Source: Microcaldota archaeon
Lineage (GTDB): Archaea; Micrarchaeota; Micrarchaeia; Micrarchaeales; CABMGC01
Assembly (NCBI GenBank): GCA_028866785.1
Contig: JAGWHN010000005.1
Location: 1-40,414 of the forward strand
DNA length: 40,414 bases
Direction: 5' to 3'
The notes beneath the pieces are model-generated. The model made no database searches. It saw only the letters and a list, made by a program, of their open reading frames with translations, and was not told the DNA's origin. The position numbers and the translations under genes are program-made. Positions 25,535-33,304 of this stretch are shown here, piece by piece. The stretch's first letter is position 1. Each line of letters opens with the position of its first letter.

Positions 25535-26209
25535 CTATTTCCTTCCTTCTTCCTTTTGCTGGTCCTTGAGCGCAGGCTGAGTGAAGGAGAGGTAGAATCC
25601 GCTTGCGAGGAAGGCGATCCCTATGAAGTCCGTGAACGGGAGCGCCCATGGTATGAGCGCGCCCGCAAGGGTCCCGCCGATTGCGGGGACTGTGGCCCCA
25701 AGCGTTATGAAAAGCGCGTACATCTTCCTGGACCTAATGAAGCTGTATGCCGCCCCTCCTATGAAGGCGACTGCAGCAGGTATGTTTATTATTGGGGCAA
25801 GGATCCTTACGCTGATCGGAACCGCATTCGCCCCGACAACGGGGTAGTTCAGCAGGCCCTGGTCTATAGGGGTGAGCGCCAGTGAGATCGCCAGGATCAG
25901 CGAGAGCGCCGTCATCAGGGCCGCAAAGCCAAGGAAGACCCTCTCCCTCTTCGTTATGATCCCAAGCGTCCCCGCGCCAAGGAATCCCGCGAGCGCGACA
26001 GCCGCGAAATAATACAGCTTGTAGAGCGGCACGGACCAGCCAAAGAGGATGGCGTACGCCTGGGCGAACGCAGAAATCGCCCAAAGAAGCATTCCGAGGG
26101 CCCAAAGGAGCAGGTAGAGCCTCTTGCTCTTCATGTACCTTCCAATTAGGACCACTGTTATCGCGGATGCGACAATCCCTACAATCAACCCAAGCATTGA
26201 CTCAAGCAT
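25535..26209 (-). CDS. Seven-helix integral membrane protein, 224 aa
   Basis: About seven transmembrane helices fill the sequence, from MLGLIVGIVASAITVVLIG to FIGIAFLASGFYLSF, with a short charged tail (KDQQKEEGRK) in the cytoplasm. Polar residues inside helices are few. The layout resembles sensor-type 7TM domains found without an effector, but there is no attached kinase or cyclase. Function unknown. ATG 26209 follows directly on the AT-rich spacer to the V4R gene (42 nt). Confidence 0.72.
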   Translation of the reverse strand: MLESMLGLIVGIVASAITVVLIGRYMKSKRLYLLLWALGMLLWAISAFAQAYAILFGWSVPLYKLYYFAAVALAGFLGAGTLGIITKRERVFLGFAALMTALSLILAISLALTPIDQGLLNYPVVGANAVPISVRILAPIINIPAAVAFIGGAAYSFIRSRKMYALFITLGATVPAIGGTLAGALIPWALPFTDFIGIAFLASGFYLSFTQPALKDQQKEEGRK

Positions 26210-26251
26210 GCATCTAGCTGAGGAGTTGCAATATAAAAATCTTTTTGGGAC

Positions 26252-26812
26252 CTATATCCCAAGCTGCCTTTCCGTCTCCGCGGTCTTCTTGAACTTCTCC
26301 TTTGGCATGAAGACGAACTTGCACTGAGCAGCGCCCATTGCGACGCACTCCTCCTCAACTGCGTCTATGTCCGCATTTAGTATAGCGCTTGCGCCTCCTG
26401 CTATGAATCCCCTTGCTATGTGGTCCACGCAGCCATGCACCTTGCCCTTTAGCAGCGCAGGGATCGGCAAATCCTCTATGAATATCACCCCGCTCTTGCT
26501 CTCCTCTATGTAGCTGTGCCATGTGAGCTTGCCCCATCCGGTGAAGTTGGCGAGGTTCGTCATCCACTGCAGAAGGTCGTTGCTGCTGATCGCATAGTGC
26601 TTGCCGAGGTTGGTCGCGGTCCCGTTCCTATAGCTCACCTTCGCCGAGTCGTAGAGCTCGCGCAGCATCTTAGTGTCATCGTTTATCCTCATCGAGTACT
26701 CCGCAAAGAAGAGCGCTGAGGTCATCAGCTCCCGCTGGTTTATCAGAGTTATCTTCCCAGGCTCGAATGAGAGCTTCTTTGTCACCATCAGGTTTTCGAA
26801 AAGATTTGCCAT
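26252..26812 (-). CDS. V4R-domain (4-vinyl reductase-like) protein
   Basis: A 186-residue protein. The C-terminal half has the V4R signature: VHGCVDHIARGFIAGGASAILNADI, then EEECVAMGAAQCKFVF with the paired Cys residues (C near 162 and 170) expected to bind a metal or small hydrophobic ligand. V4R domains sense small molecules and can bind hydrocarbons or haem-like ligands. The N-terminal ~70 residues are a helical extension (MTSALFFAEYSMRI). It may act as a stand-alone sensor for the adjacent 7TM protein gene downstream, which is inference. Confidence 0.75.
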   Translation of the reverse strand: MANLFENLMVTKKLSFEPGKITLINQRELMTSALFFAEYSMRINDDTKMLRELYDSAKVSYRNGTATNLGKHYAISSNDLLQWMTNLANFTGWGKLTWHSYIEESKSGVIFIEDLPIPALLKGKVHGCVDHIARGFIAGGASAILNADIDAVEEECVAMGAAQCKFVFMPKEKFKKTAETERQLGI

Positions 26813-26925
26813 AAAGTTCCCCGTGCATAATTGGACGCAAAGGTTAAAATAACAGGCATTAAAGTGCGGCCAGGGACGAACTGGCCCCTGCGAATGGAAA
26901 GGAATTAAAACATCGCATTCGCACT

Positions 26926-27807
26926 ATGCACATGGAAAAGCAGATGCAGATCGCGGTCGCAATCGCAGTTTTGGCGCTCATAGGCGCAGTGGCATACTTT
27001 CTGCTAAATGGCGGGGCACATTTTTCCGCCAACACGACCTCCACAGTGCCGCCTGCCCAAAACCGCTCCGCAGGTCCGACCACAGTCTCGACCACCATTT
27101 CTACTATCGTCTCCACCGCCCAGAGCACCGCCACGACCACAGCGCCTGCGAACCTCACGCAGACCACTATGAGCACAGCAAACTTCATAGTCTCAACCCC
27201 GGTCAATCTCTCGCAGATCTCGCAGATAAGCAAGTTCAGGAGCTGCGAGGGCCATGACTACAGCGGCTATGACGTCCAGGACTTCCAGGAGACGCAAAGG
27301 TCGATGAAGCACTACTTTGCACCTCTCCAGCAGCTGCTTGGGAGCACCTCGCAGGTGCAGGAGTTCGCCCCGTTCAACGGCACCGTGCAGAGCATAATCA
27401 CCGAGCAGACTCCGGTGGGCAAGCAGGTCTGGATAGGTCACACCCAAAGCGGCCCGCAGGGAGGATATCCTGCCCCGGGCATCTGGAATGCGGTCTTCTT
27501 CCACCTAAACCCCCTTCCCGGCATAACGGTGGGATCGCACGTGAGCGCAGGGGAGCTGATAGGCTATGCGAATCTCACCTCACCGATACAGGATTTCGAC
27601 ATTGCGCTCGAGCAGTACAATGGCTCAAGCGGAGTTTACCGCCAGGTCCTGGACTCCATCTTCCTGCACATGTCACCATCGGTGCTTGCAAACTTCTCCT
27701 CGCGCGGAGTGAATGCAAGCGGGATGGTGATCCCAAAGGCGTACAGGGACTCGAATCCGTGCGACTTCAACACCTTCAACCCAAACGACTCGGTGTCCCT
27801 CCGCTGA
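26926..27807 (+). CDS. Membrane-anchored extracytoplasmic protein with LytM-like fold
   Basis: A 293-residue protein with an N-terminal transmembrane anchor (IAVAIAVLALIGAVAYFLL), a Thr/Ser/Ala stalk (about residues 33-85) and a C-terminal domain. That domain includes EFAPFNGTVQSI, IWNAVFFHLNPLPGITVGSHVSAGELIGYA and DFDIALEQY, which resembles the beta core of M23/LytM peptidases or lipoyl-type domains (GxxVxxGExIGY). The usual HxH zinc site is not clear (a single FHL), so peptidase activity is doubtful. ATTAAAAC near 26902-26909 lies about 20-25 nt before ATG 26926 and would give a leaderless transcript. Confidence 0.65.
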   Translation: MHMEKQMQIAVAIAVLALIGAVAYFLLNGGAHFSANTTSTVPPAQNRSAGPTTVSTTISTIVSTAQSTATTTAPANLTQTTMSTANFIVSTPVNLSQISQISKFRSCEGHDYSGYDVQDFQETQRSMKHYFAPLQQLLGSTSQVQEFAPFNGTVQSIITEQTPVGKQVWIGHTQSGPQGGYPAPGIWNAVFFHLNPLPGITVGSHVSAGELIGYANLTSPIQDFDIALEQYNGSSGVYRQVLDSIFLHMSPSVLANFSSRGVNASGMVIPKAYRDSNPCDFNTFNPNDSVSLR

Positions 27808-27880
27808 TTCGACGTAGTCGGGGAGAACTCTTATAAGCGTTTGGTCAGAGGTACTCTTGATTTTCATGGGAGGAACTGGA

Positions 27881-28129
27881 ATGCAGTGCGATATTAAGGG
27901 AACGGCGCTCGGCGCAGGAATAGTCTGGGGACTTGGAATGTTTGGCCTTGGGCTGCTAGGGGTTGTGGCGCCGGGATACGGGGCAGGCTTCATAGCCGCG
28001 ATGGGATCGATATACCCTGGCTTTGTCGCGACGCCGCTTGGCGCGGTGATCGGCGGGGTGCTGGGGCTGATTGACGGCGCGGTCGCAGGTGCAATCTTCG
28101 CCTACATCTACAACAGGTTTTCGGCCTAA
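27881..28129 (+). CDS. Holin-like small membrane protein, 82 aa
   Basis: MQCDIKGTALGAGIVWGLGMF, a Gly-rich pair of transmembrane segments and LIDGAVAGAIFAYIYNRF match a widespread archaeal/bacterial family annotated as 'bacteriophage holin'. Here it is chromosomal and no lysis genes are nearby, so its role may be membrane-structural. ATG 27881 is chosen because GGGAGG (27868-27873) is correctly spaced; ATG 27866 lies too close to that site. Confidence 0.7.
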   Translation: MQCDIKGTALGAGIVWGLGMFGLGLLGVVAPGYGAGFIAAMGSIYPGFVATPLGAVIGGVLGLIDGAVAGAIFAYIYNRFSA

Positions 28130-28213
28130 ATTGATCGGACTGCGCCAGCCTGCAGGGCGGCGCAGGACACTTTTATCGCTTTGGTGGCAAAGAGGTGAGT
28201 GGTTGGTGGGGAG

Positions 28214-28492
28214 ATGGCAGCAAGAAACGCGCGGGCACTGAGGATAAGGAAATTGCAGAAGGCGCTTGAGAGGACCGCATTTGCCTCGCTGATCGCAGAC
28301 ATTGGCATCTCGGCACTGACGCTCTTCTCTCTTGGCTTTGACAGCCCGTACACGATAGACGCGCTCTTTGTGATAAACTACATCTTCACGATAATAGTGA
28401 TCGTCGCTCTGATCCTCATGGCGTACATCGGCTTTTTGACGCACAGCCACAAGATCTCGCGCATCCTCGAGCTCTTTCGCTTCTTTAGGTGA
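28214..28492 (+). CDS. Small two-helix membrane protein, 92 aa
   Basis: A basic amphipathic N-terminus (residues 1-22, rich in Arg and Lys) precedes two hydrophobic helices (FASLIADIGISALTLFSL and INYIFTIIVIVALILMAYIGFL). A basic tail ends RILELFRFFR. Family not recognised. ATG 28214 has GGTGGGG as Shine-Dalgarno; GTG 28199 is less likely. Confidence 0.62.
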   Translation: MAARNARALRIRKLQKALERTAFASLIADIGISALTLFSLGFDSPYTIDALFVINYIFTIIVIVALILMAYIGFLTHSHKISRILELFRFFR

Positions 28493-28546
28493 GAGGCTTT
28501 GCGCCGCGGGGCAACGATTATTAATCTGCTCATCCAACCCAATATC

Positions 28547-28807
28547 ATGGACGAGATCCAGATGATGTATCGGGAGATGGCATGGCGAGGAATCATCACG
28601 ATGCTTATAATGGCAGGGACGCTCATTGGAGCCCTTGGATATGTCGCATTCTATTCAACGGGCTTTAGCCTATTCCAAAAGATCGCAGTTGTAATAATCG
28701 CACTAATTGTTGCAGGAGTGATAACCGGCATAGTCTGGATGGCGGGCTGGTCAAGGTACATGAACAAGAAGGCATGGACAAAATTCAGGTCATGGAAGAA
28801 AGAATAA
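28547..28807 (+). CDS. Small two-helix membrane protein, 86 aa
   Basis: MDEIQMMYREMAWRG is followed by two hydrophobic helices (MLIMAGTLIGALGYVAF and IAVVIIALIVAGVITGIVWMAG) and a basic C-terminus. The TATA-like ATTATTAAT (28517-28525) lies about 25 nt before ATG 28547, so a leaderless mRNA is expected; the upstream TTG 28499 would overlap that box. No family recognised. This is the last gene before the accessory island. Confidence 0.62.
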   Translation: MDEIQMMYREMAWRGIITMLIMAGTLIGALGYVAFYSTGFSLFQKIAVVIIALIVAGVITGIVWMAGWSRYMNKKAWTKFRSWKKE

Positions 28808-28887
28808 TTGCACCATTTGCCCCAAAAACCACAAAAATTTCACAGGGTTTAAAATAGTGTGCTGGCCAATTAGCCTTGAGAATTCTT

Positions 28888-29214
28888 ATGAAAAAAGAAG
28901 AGCTCACAGAGCTTCTCAAGCCAATTGCAGATAGCATCACATTTAGCGACCACTTTGCTCAAAAGGCAAAAGAGAGGGGAATAAGCAGCGAAGAAATTCT
29001 CAATAAAATAAGAAGCCTTGATAGGCTTCTCTTGATAGAGGATCAGGGCGACGAGCCAAGGGGACATAAGTACGGGTTGCTCTTTGGAACTACCCTTAGC
29101 AACTACGACCTCAAGGTGGTTGTCTCAATCCATAGTAAGTCTTTAAATATCATTACAGCCCACTTACAGAATGTAAAGAAAAAGAAGGCGTATAGGAGAT
29201 GGCTAGAACAATGA
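28888..29214 (+). CDS. DUF4258-like toxin candidate
   Basis: A 108-residue protein. The core ITFSDHFAQKAKERGISSEEILNKI, followed by a beta sheet containing GHKYGLLFG and LKVVVSIHSKSLNIITAH, has the H-x-x-x-R-x-x-x-R-x-h pattern of the DUF4258/BrnT-like small RNase-toxin fold. ATG 28888 is preferred to TTG 28876. TTTAAAAT near 28848-28855 may be the TATA box. Its TGA overlaps the ATG of the DUF2283 gene (ATGA), the usual organisation of this toxin-antitoxin-like pair. Activity is inferred. Confidence 0.65.
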   Translation: MKKEELTELLKPIADSITFSDHFAQKAKERGISSEEILNKIRSLDRLLLIEDQGDEPRGHKYGLLFGTTLSNYDLKVVVSIHSKSLNIITAHLQNVKKKKAYRRWLEQ

Positions 29215-29552
29215 AGATAGACTATGATCTGGAGAACGACCTCCTCTGGCTACATGATGGCCGAAAGGTTGTAGACAGCCTCCAGATGGACAGCTTTACC
29301 GTTGACTTTGCAAAGGGCGGGGACGTAAGCGGGATAGAGATTTCAAATGCCTCAAAGTTCATTAGCAGGCTCTCTCCTACTCCGATAAGCAAGGAGGCAA
29401 TTGGCAACATAAAATCTGCAGCCATGAAGACCTATAGGGAAAAGGAGCTCGTCTACCTGATTTTCCTAATAAAAATAGAAGTGAAGAAGGAGATAGTCAG
29501 CATACCTATCCAGGTGAACACTCCAACTGCAGTTATGATGGTAAGAAACTAA
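29211..29552 (+). CDS. DUF2283 protein, putative antitoxin
   Basis: A 113-residue protein. MKIDYDLENDLLWLHDG, SFTVDFAKGGDVSGIEISNASKFI is the DUF2283 beta fold (Y-D-x-x-x-D-x-L-x-I / D-x-G-x-x-x-G-I-E-h-h). Family members are usually about 65 aa; here a C-terminal half of about 50 residues (AVKTYREKELVYLIFLIKIEVKKEI-like, beta-rich) is added. The start at 29211 is set by the ATGA overlap with the DUF4258 gene. The stop codon overlaps by two bases the stop codon of a minus-strand DUF2779 remnant. Confidence 0.72.
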   Translation: MKIDYDLENDLLWLHDGRKVVDSLQMDSFTVDFAKGGDVSGIEISNASKFISRLSPTPISKEAIGNIKSAAMKTYREKELVYLIFLIKIEVKKEIVSIPIQVNTPTAVMMVRN

Positions 29553-29620
29553 TTCAGATCTGCAATCTCTTTTAATTTCTCAACAATCCACATCATCCCT
29601 TCTTTACCCTGCACACTTTT
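29549..29620 (-). repeat. DUF2779 3'-end remnant R1
   Basis: On the minus strand it reads KSVQGKEGMMWIVEKLKEI then ADLN and a TAG stop. It aligns with the C-terminus of the intact DUF2779 protein (YCGQDTEGMVWIVEKL then MNLSEN) with one codon lost. An in-frame stop lies just upstream of the remnant, so it is not a gene. Its TAG overlaps the TAA of the DUF2283 gene. Confidence 0.8.
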
Positions 29621-29643
29621 CTATTTGGCATGTCTTTGGCATC

Positions 29644-30090
29644 TCATCTTTCCATTATGAGTCCTGCAACAACTCCCCCTATCCCAACAAAAAATGCTAC
29701 CGCCCCGCCAACCAATAAGTCCTTGCCGAGCAGATCAATCGCCCTTGTCACGTTTATCCCGTGCTCGAGCAGAAGTTGCTGCAGGCTTGCCTGCGCCCAT
29801 GATTTGTCGCAGCTCTGGATGCAATCCACCGCCTTCTGCGCCGCAACTCCCGCATGATCCCTTAGGTTGTAGATCAAATCGGTTGAGTTCTTGTCCCTTA
29901 AGAGGTCCTTTACAAGCGTTATGGTGCTGCTTTCATTTCCGACTATCCTTGCAGTCAAAAAAGCGGTTGCCTTGTCCCTTATCGACTGATGAAACTCGTG
30001 CTGATGGATTATTAAGCCAACAAACGCCGCCTCGCCTGCGAACACGGTCGCTATTCCCGCCTTAAAAGTTGCTGCGCCTATCCTTCCCAT
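29644..30090 (-). CDS. Unknown membrane-associated protein, 148 aa
   Basis: It has a Gly/Ala-rich N-terminal hydrophobic segment (FKAGIATVFAGEAAFVGLII), a soluble helical middle with two Cys (CIQSC near residues 92-96) and a C-terminal transmembrane helix (LLVGGAVAFFVGIGGVVAGLIM). It is not recognised. The frame extends upstream to 30162, but a TATA box ATATAAAT (30111-30118, minus) places transcription start at about 30090, so ATG 30090 and a leaderless mRNA are preferred. It is the only minus-strand gene of the island apart from the DUF2779 nuclease. Confidence 0.58.
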   Translation of the reverse strand: MGRIGAATFKAGIATVFAGEAAFVGLIIHQHEFHQSIRDKATAFLTARIVGNESSTITLVKDLLRDKNSTDLIYNLRDHAGVAAQKAVDCIQSCDKSWAQASLQQLLLEHGINVTRAIDLLGKDLLVGGAVAFFVGIGGVVAGLIMER

Positions 30091-30191
30091 GAAGGTAACT
30101 CGCTCGCCCCATTTATATTGCTTATCTAATGTCCGTTTAGTACGCACGGCAAAATCAAGCAAACCCCCACTTCGGCGTCATGCCTGCAGCC

Positions 30192-30301
30192 CTATTAAAC
30201 GCAAATGATCTCCTGCTAGTAGGTATTCCTACAGATTGCAGCAGTCGTTATGCAGTATTAGTGCTGAACTGGTGGCCAGGAGCTGAAGCGGCTCAGTTTT
30301 T
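30192..30301 (+). other. Hairpin-rich spacer, possible small RNA
   Basis: TATTAAAC at 30192-30199 could be a TATA box. About 25 nt later come stacked inverted repeats: CTGCT (30213-30217) with AGCAG (30240-30244) around GTAGG/CCTAC (30219-30223, 30228-30232). Then CTGG/CCAG (30269-30272, 30276-30279) lies inside CTGA/TCAG (30264-30267, 30293-30296), followed by a T run. The spacer has no ORF. It may be a small RNA, or a degraded cassette boundary. Confidence 0.3.
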
Positions 30302-30319
30302 ATAATCTAGTTTTGAATC

Positions 30320-30733
30320 ATGCTCATTGGAACAATGATTTTTGTCAATCTGCCTGTAAATGATCTGAAGAAGACGATGGCCTTCTTCAAAAGGCTCGGC
30401 TTTAAGTACAACAAGCAGTTCACCGACAAGAAGGCAGCGTGCATGGTCGTTGAAAAGAACATCTTTGTCATGCTACTTGTCAAAAAATTCTTCAAGGGAT
30501 TCGTGCCAACCAAAAAGATCGCAAACCCCAAAAAGACCACAGAGGCGATATTTAGCTTCTCAATGCCAAGCAAGAAGAAAGTGGACCAGATTGTCAACGC
30601 TGCGATTGCTGCAGGAGGGATAGAGCAGGAGAAGCAGGACCTTGGATGGATGTATAGCCGAAGCTTTGAGGACCTAGACGGGCATCTCTGGGACATGTTC
30701 TGGATGGATCCTAAAATGATTAAGAAAGGGTGA
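30320..30733 (+). CDS. VOC (glyoxalase-fold) family protein
   Basis: A 137-residue protein with the beta-alpha-beta-beta-beta module order of the vicinal oxygen chelate fold: MIFVNLPVNDLKKTMAFFKRLGF, then CMVVEKNIFVMLLV, then a second module ending SRSFEDLDGHLWDMFWMD. The closing motif D-x-D-G-x-x-W is characteristic. Metal ligands are not all evident. Substrate unknown; related proteins are glyoxalases or resistance proteins. TTTTTATAATC at 30297-30307 is the TATA box. The protein ends tail to tail with remnant R2. Confidence 0.82.
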   Translation: MLIGTMIFVNLPVNDLKKTMAFFKRLGFKYNKQFTDKKAACMVVEKNIFVMLLVKKFFKGFVPTKKIANPKKTTEAIFSFSMPSKKKVDQIVNAAIAAGGIEQEKQDLGWMYSRSFEDLDGHLWDMFWMDPKMIKKG

Positions 30734-30740
30734 TTTTCCC

Positions 30741-30780
30741 GATCCAAGCCCTCCTTCGTATCCAGCCTGCAGTCTTTATT
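30741..30780 (-). repeat. DUF2779 3'-end remnant R2 (degraded)
   Basis: Plus-strand sequence from GATCCAAGCC to AGTCTTTATT aligns with remnant R6, with small deletions. The minus-strand peptide begins KDCRLDTK, equivalent to KDCGQDTE in R6, and then shifts frame. It lies 7 nt after the VOC stop and just upstream of the tspO promoter. Confidence 0.65.
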
Positions 30781-30804
30781 AATTATCGGTATCAATTTTA
30801 AACT

Positions 30805-31281
30805 ATGAAAATCAGGAGCCCAACTGCGCTAATCGCTTCAATAATCGGCTGCGAGCTTGCGGGGGTCCTTGGCTCAATATTCACTGTCGGTTCCATACCG
30901 ACATGGTACGCCGCGCTCGCAAAGCCTTCTTTTAACCCGCCATCATGGCTCTTTGGCCCTGTGTGGACAATTCTCTATTTGCTGATGGGAGTTGCACTAT
31001 ATCTTGTCTATGAAAGCGGAATAAAGAATAAATGGCGCGGATGGGCAATATCCGCATTTGCAATCCAGCTGGCGCTTAATGTCCTGTGGTCAATTGTGTT
31101 TTTTGGGGCACACTCGCTTCTCGGAGGCATGGTGGTGATAGTAGGGCTGTGGATCTCAATAGCTGCGACAATCATACTATTTTGGAGTGTAAGCAAGAAT
31201 GCGGCATACCTAATGGTGCCATACATTTTGTGGGTGAGCTTTGCGATGGTGCTCAACTACTCGCTCTTTGCGCTAAATTAG
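30805..31281 (+). CDS. tspO: TspO/MBR family membrane protein
   Basis: A 158-residue protein with five transmembrane helices and the family signature WYAALAKPSFNPPSWLFGPVWTILYLLMGVALYLVY (residues about 34-69). The conserved Trp-rich segment ALNVLWSIVFFG and the terminal YILWVSFAMVLNYSLFALN also fit. TspO proteins bind porphyrins and sterols and respond to oxidative stress. It is complete and of normal length. A TATA-like sequence ATTTTAAAC lies just before ATG 30805. It lies between remnant R2 and the promoter of the PIN-like/methyltransferase gene. Confidence 0.93.
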   Translation: MKIRSPTALIASIIGCELAGVLGSIFTVGSIPTWYAALAKPSFNPPSWLFGPVWTILYLLMGVALYLVYESGIKNKWRGWAISAFAIQLALNVLWSIVFFGAHSLLGGMVVIVGLWISIAATIILFWSVSKNAAYLMVPYILWVSFAMVLNYSLFALN

Positions 31282-31293
31282 ACACGTACGAAA

Positions 31294-31317
31294 CTAGAAT
31301 CAGCTTTTTATAACCGC
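31294..31317 (+). promoter_or_regulatory. Cassette promoter identical to the one at 36909
   Basis: A 24-nt stretch containing AATCAGCTTTTTATAACC is identical to 36909-36932. TATA box TTTTATAA is at 31306-31313, and the distance from its first base to the ATG is 38 nt in both copies. The flanks (AAACTAG..., CCAACA) are also similar. The downstream genes are unrelated. Confidence 0.75.
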
Positions 31318-31343
31318 CAACAGAACCTCCTTTAAGTGAAGTG

Positions 31344-33149
31344 ATGGCAGATTTTCACCAGAAACGCAAGGACAATCAATTCGGCAAAGATGGGCTTAGC
31401 GATAGCGAAAGAGCGATAATCCGTGACATGAGAAAGCCTACGGCGCCACGCAATAAACGTTTATACGGGTTTCATTGTTGGGAGGGAAAGGCGCAAAATA
31501 AGAATTCGCCAAAGTTCAGTGACGTTTTGCTTGATCAATCCTCGTATTCCCCTGTTCTTGTAAAAAAGCTTGTTGATAAGGGAATAAGCGTCATATATCT
31601 AGGCAGCAATGCAGGACGAAGAGAGATACTTGACTACGCAATGGCAAATAAAGAAGTCATTCTTGTCACAAGCAATAGGGATTTGGATGAAATGGTGCCA
31701 AATGGAAAATCCCTTATGCTAAGATTTGCGTGCAGCTTTGAGGAAAAAAGCCATATTATAGCTGGATTTGCCAAAGAATCTTCTATTGCAGCGCCTGAAA
31801 AGTCAAGTGAGCCTCAACTAAAAGAAAATTCGACTGTCAAACAGCAAGTTGTAGCTCCAACATGGAGAGGTGATACGGAATATCAAGAATCGGATATAAC
31901 GAGCACAAACATAGTGATTAGTTCGGACAAGCCCGGGCATTCGCCTACGCTTGTCGATCAAGATAAGGTCAATTATTCCGGTATAATGCTTCCCGCGATA
32001 CTTGAATTGACCTCGGGTAAAAAGATTCTTACAGAAAGTAAAATGCAAAAGGTGTGGGAGGCAAAAACTGTGATTGCAAGCATTCACAATGCAAGAAATT
32101 TCATAAAAAATGCAAAAGGGATAGTGCTCTCTATAGGTGCAGGTCCTACGGATCCTGTTGCAAGGGCGCTTGAAGGATCAGAGGGCGTTAGCACAATCTC
32201 GCTTGACAGATCAATGCAGTACATGAAATTTCTGAAGGGAAAGATGGGCGAGGACGAAGGACATCTTTACATTGTTGCTGATTCGAGATACCTGCCGTTT
32301 AGAGATGGTGCAGTGCAGATTTCGGCATCAACTTATCTCTTTGACAAACTTGAGGGCAAAGAACTAGCTCTTTCGTTACTGGAGGCAAGAAGAGTCTCAA
32401 AAGCCCAGGTTTATTTTGAGTTTGCTCCGTCTCAAGGGGGCAAGAAGTTTGAAAGCGTCAAGTTCCTAATGGAGCTGTGCGGGTTTGAGAATTTGAAATC
32501 GCTTAACTACAGGGTGAGTTTCAATAATGGAAACTCGGCGCGCTCGTACATATTCACTGCTGATTCAAAAGGCAAGCCTTTCAAAGAAGCGCTGATAAGG
32601 GAAACATGCGAGTTGCCAAGCCAAAAGTCTGAGGAGTCGATAAGGATGAATAGAATGCTTGCAACAGACTATTCAAAGTATAGGAACATGAACCGGTATT
32701 TTGAGTTGGCAGCCGAAAATCTTTACATGCTTTTAGAGCGCTCCCAAGAGATTGAAAAACCCACAGAGAGGTTTGTTTTCAACATACTCACATCCGCAAA
32801 GAGCCGCGGCTCCTTCCATGTCCAATTCAAACCAGATTCTAACGGGGTTTCAGAGAAAATAGACCTAGAGCTGCTAAAAGAAATGCTTGATACTCGAAAA
32901 ATCAAATATATAGTTAACCCTGCATCCAAGGGCGCAGTGGATCTTCTCATACTTGAAGTGCCAGATGTCACAATAAGAATAATCGAACTGCTCAGGACCG
33001 ATCCCACAAAGCTCGCGGAGACCACAAGGGAGATTGCACTTGAAGGTATATACAATGGCGTTGACACGGAGGAGATGATGCATAGGTATGATACAAAGGG
33101 ATATTGGGGCGATGATAAGGTATCGGAAAGCCAGGAGGCAAGTATCTGA
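31344..33149 (+). CDS. PIN-like (DUF5615/Mut7-C type) domain fused to a class I methyltransferase
   Basis: A 601-residue protein of novel composition. Residues about 57-145 (FSDVLLDQSSYSPVLVKKLVDKGISVIYLG, EILDYAMANKEVILVTSNRDLDEM) follow the pattern of DUF5615/Mut7-C PIN-like nucleases, with acidic residues at the first two sites and R-D in place of D-x-D. A linker of about 80 residues follows. Residues about 255-370 are a Rossmann-type SAM-dependent methyltransferase (IVLSIGAGPTDPVARALEG, TISLDRSMQYM, YIVADSRYLPFRDGAVQISAS). The C-terminal ~220 residues are unrecognised. It may modify or cleave nucleic acid. ATG 31344 matches the spacing of the shared promoter. Codon use is AT-richer than in the left half of the window, and it sits in the island. 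Confidence 0.68.
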   Translation: MADFHQKRKDNQFGKDGLSDSERAIIRDMRKPTAPRNKRLYGFHCWEGKAQNKNSPKFSDVLLDQSSYSPVLVKKLVDKGISVIYLGSNAGRREILDYAMANKEVILVTSNRDLDEMVPNGKSLMLRFACSFEEKSHIIAGFAKESSIAAPEKSSEPQLKENSTVKQQVVAPTWRGDTEYQESDITSTNIVISSDKPGHSPTLVDQDKVNYSGIMLPAILELTSGKKILTESKMQKVWEAKTVIASIHNARNFIKNAKGIVLSIGAGPTDPVARALEGSEGVSTISLDRSMQYMKFLKGKMGEDEGHLYIVADSRYLPFRDGAVQISASTYLFDKLEGKELALSLLEARRVSKAQVYFEFAPSQGGKKFESVKFLMELCGFENLKSLNYRVSFNNGNSARSYIFTADSKGKPFKEALIRETCELPSQKSEESIRMNRMLATDYSKYRNMNRYFELAAENLYMLLERSQEIEKPTERFVFNILTSAKSRGSFHVQFKPDSNGVSEKIDLELLKEMLDTRKIKYIVNPASKGAVDLLILEVPDVTIRIIELLRTDPTKLAETTREIALEGIYNGVDTEEMMHRYDTKGYWGDDKVSESQEASI

Positions 33150-33179
33150 ACTGCCAAAGGCATCAGTAAGAGAATCTCT

Positions 33180-33297
33180 TTGAGGGGCGCAGTGGAGGAC
33201 AATGGGAGAACGGATTTCGCACAGAGCGCAAAGGAGTTGCTCGATGACGTTCAGCGCTCTGGCACGGAATAATTGCCCTGCTATATTACTAAGCCTC
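33180..33297 (+). pseudogene. Duplicated tail of the ankyrin gene plus truncated DUF2779 remnant (R3')
   Basis: Nucleotides 33182-33272 match 36754-36844, the 3' end of the ankyrin gene, at 83 of 91 positions, and the last 45 nt including the TAA stop are identical. Translation gives AVEDNGRTDFAQSAKELL then DDVQRSGTE. It lies in the same frame as the methyltransferase gene, but after that gene's TGA. The next ~25 nt (33273-33297) resemble the truncated DUF2779 remnant that also follows the intact ankyrin gene, so the duplicated unit includes both parts. The rest of 33150-33519 holds only remnant R3 and the promoter of the 33520 gene. Confidence 0.85.
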
Positions 33298-33304
33298 AGA
33301 CTTT

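Noticed and set aside
26865..26895. GGCCAG/CTGGCC hairpin before the LytM-like gene as a riboswitch
   Set aside because: The stem is short and the predicted leaderless transcript of the gene starts downstream of it, so it is probably not in the mRNA.
27881..28129. Prophage lysis holin
   Set aside because: No phage structural, lysin or integrase genes are nearby, and the family is widespread on chromosomes.
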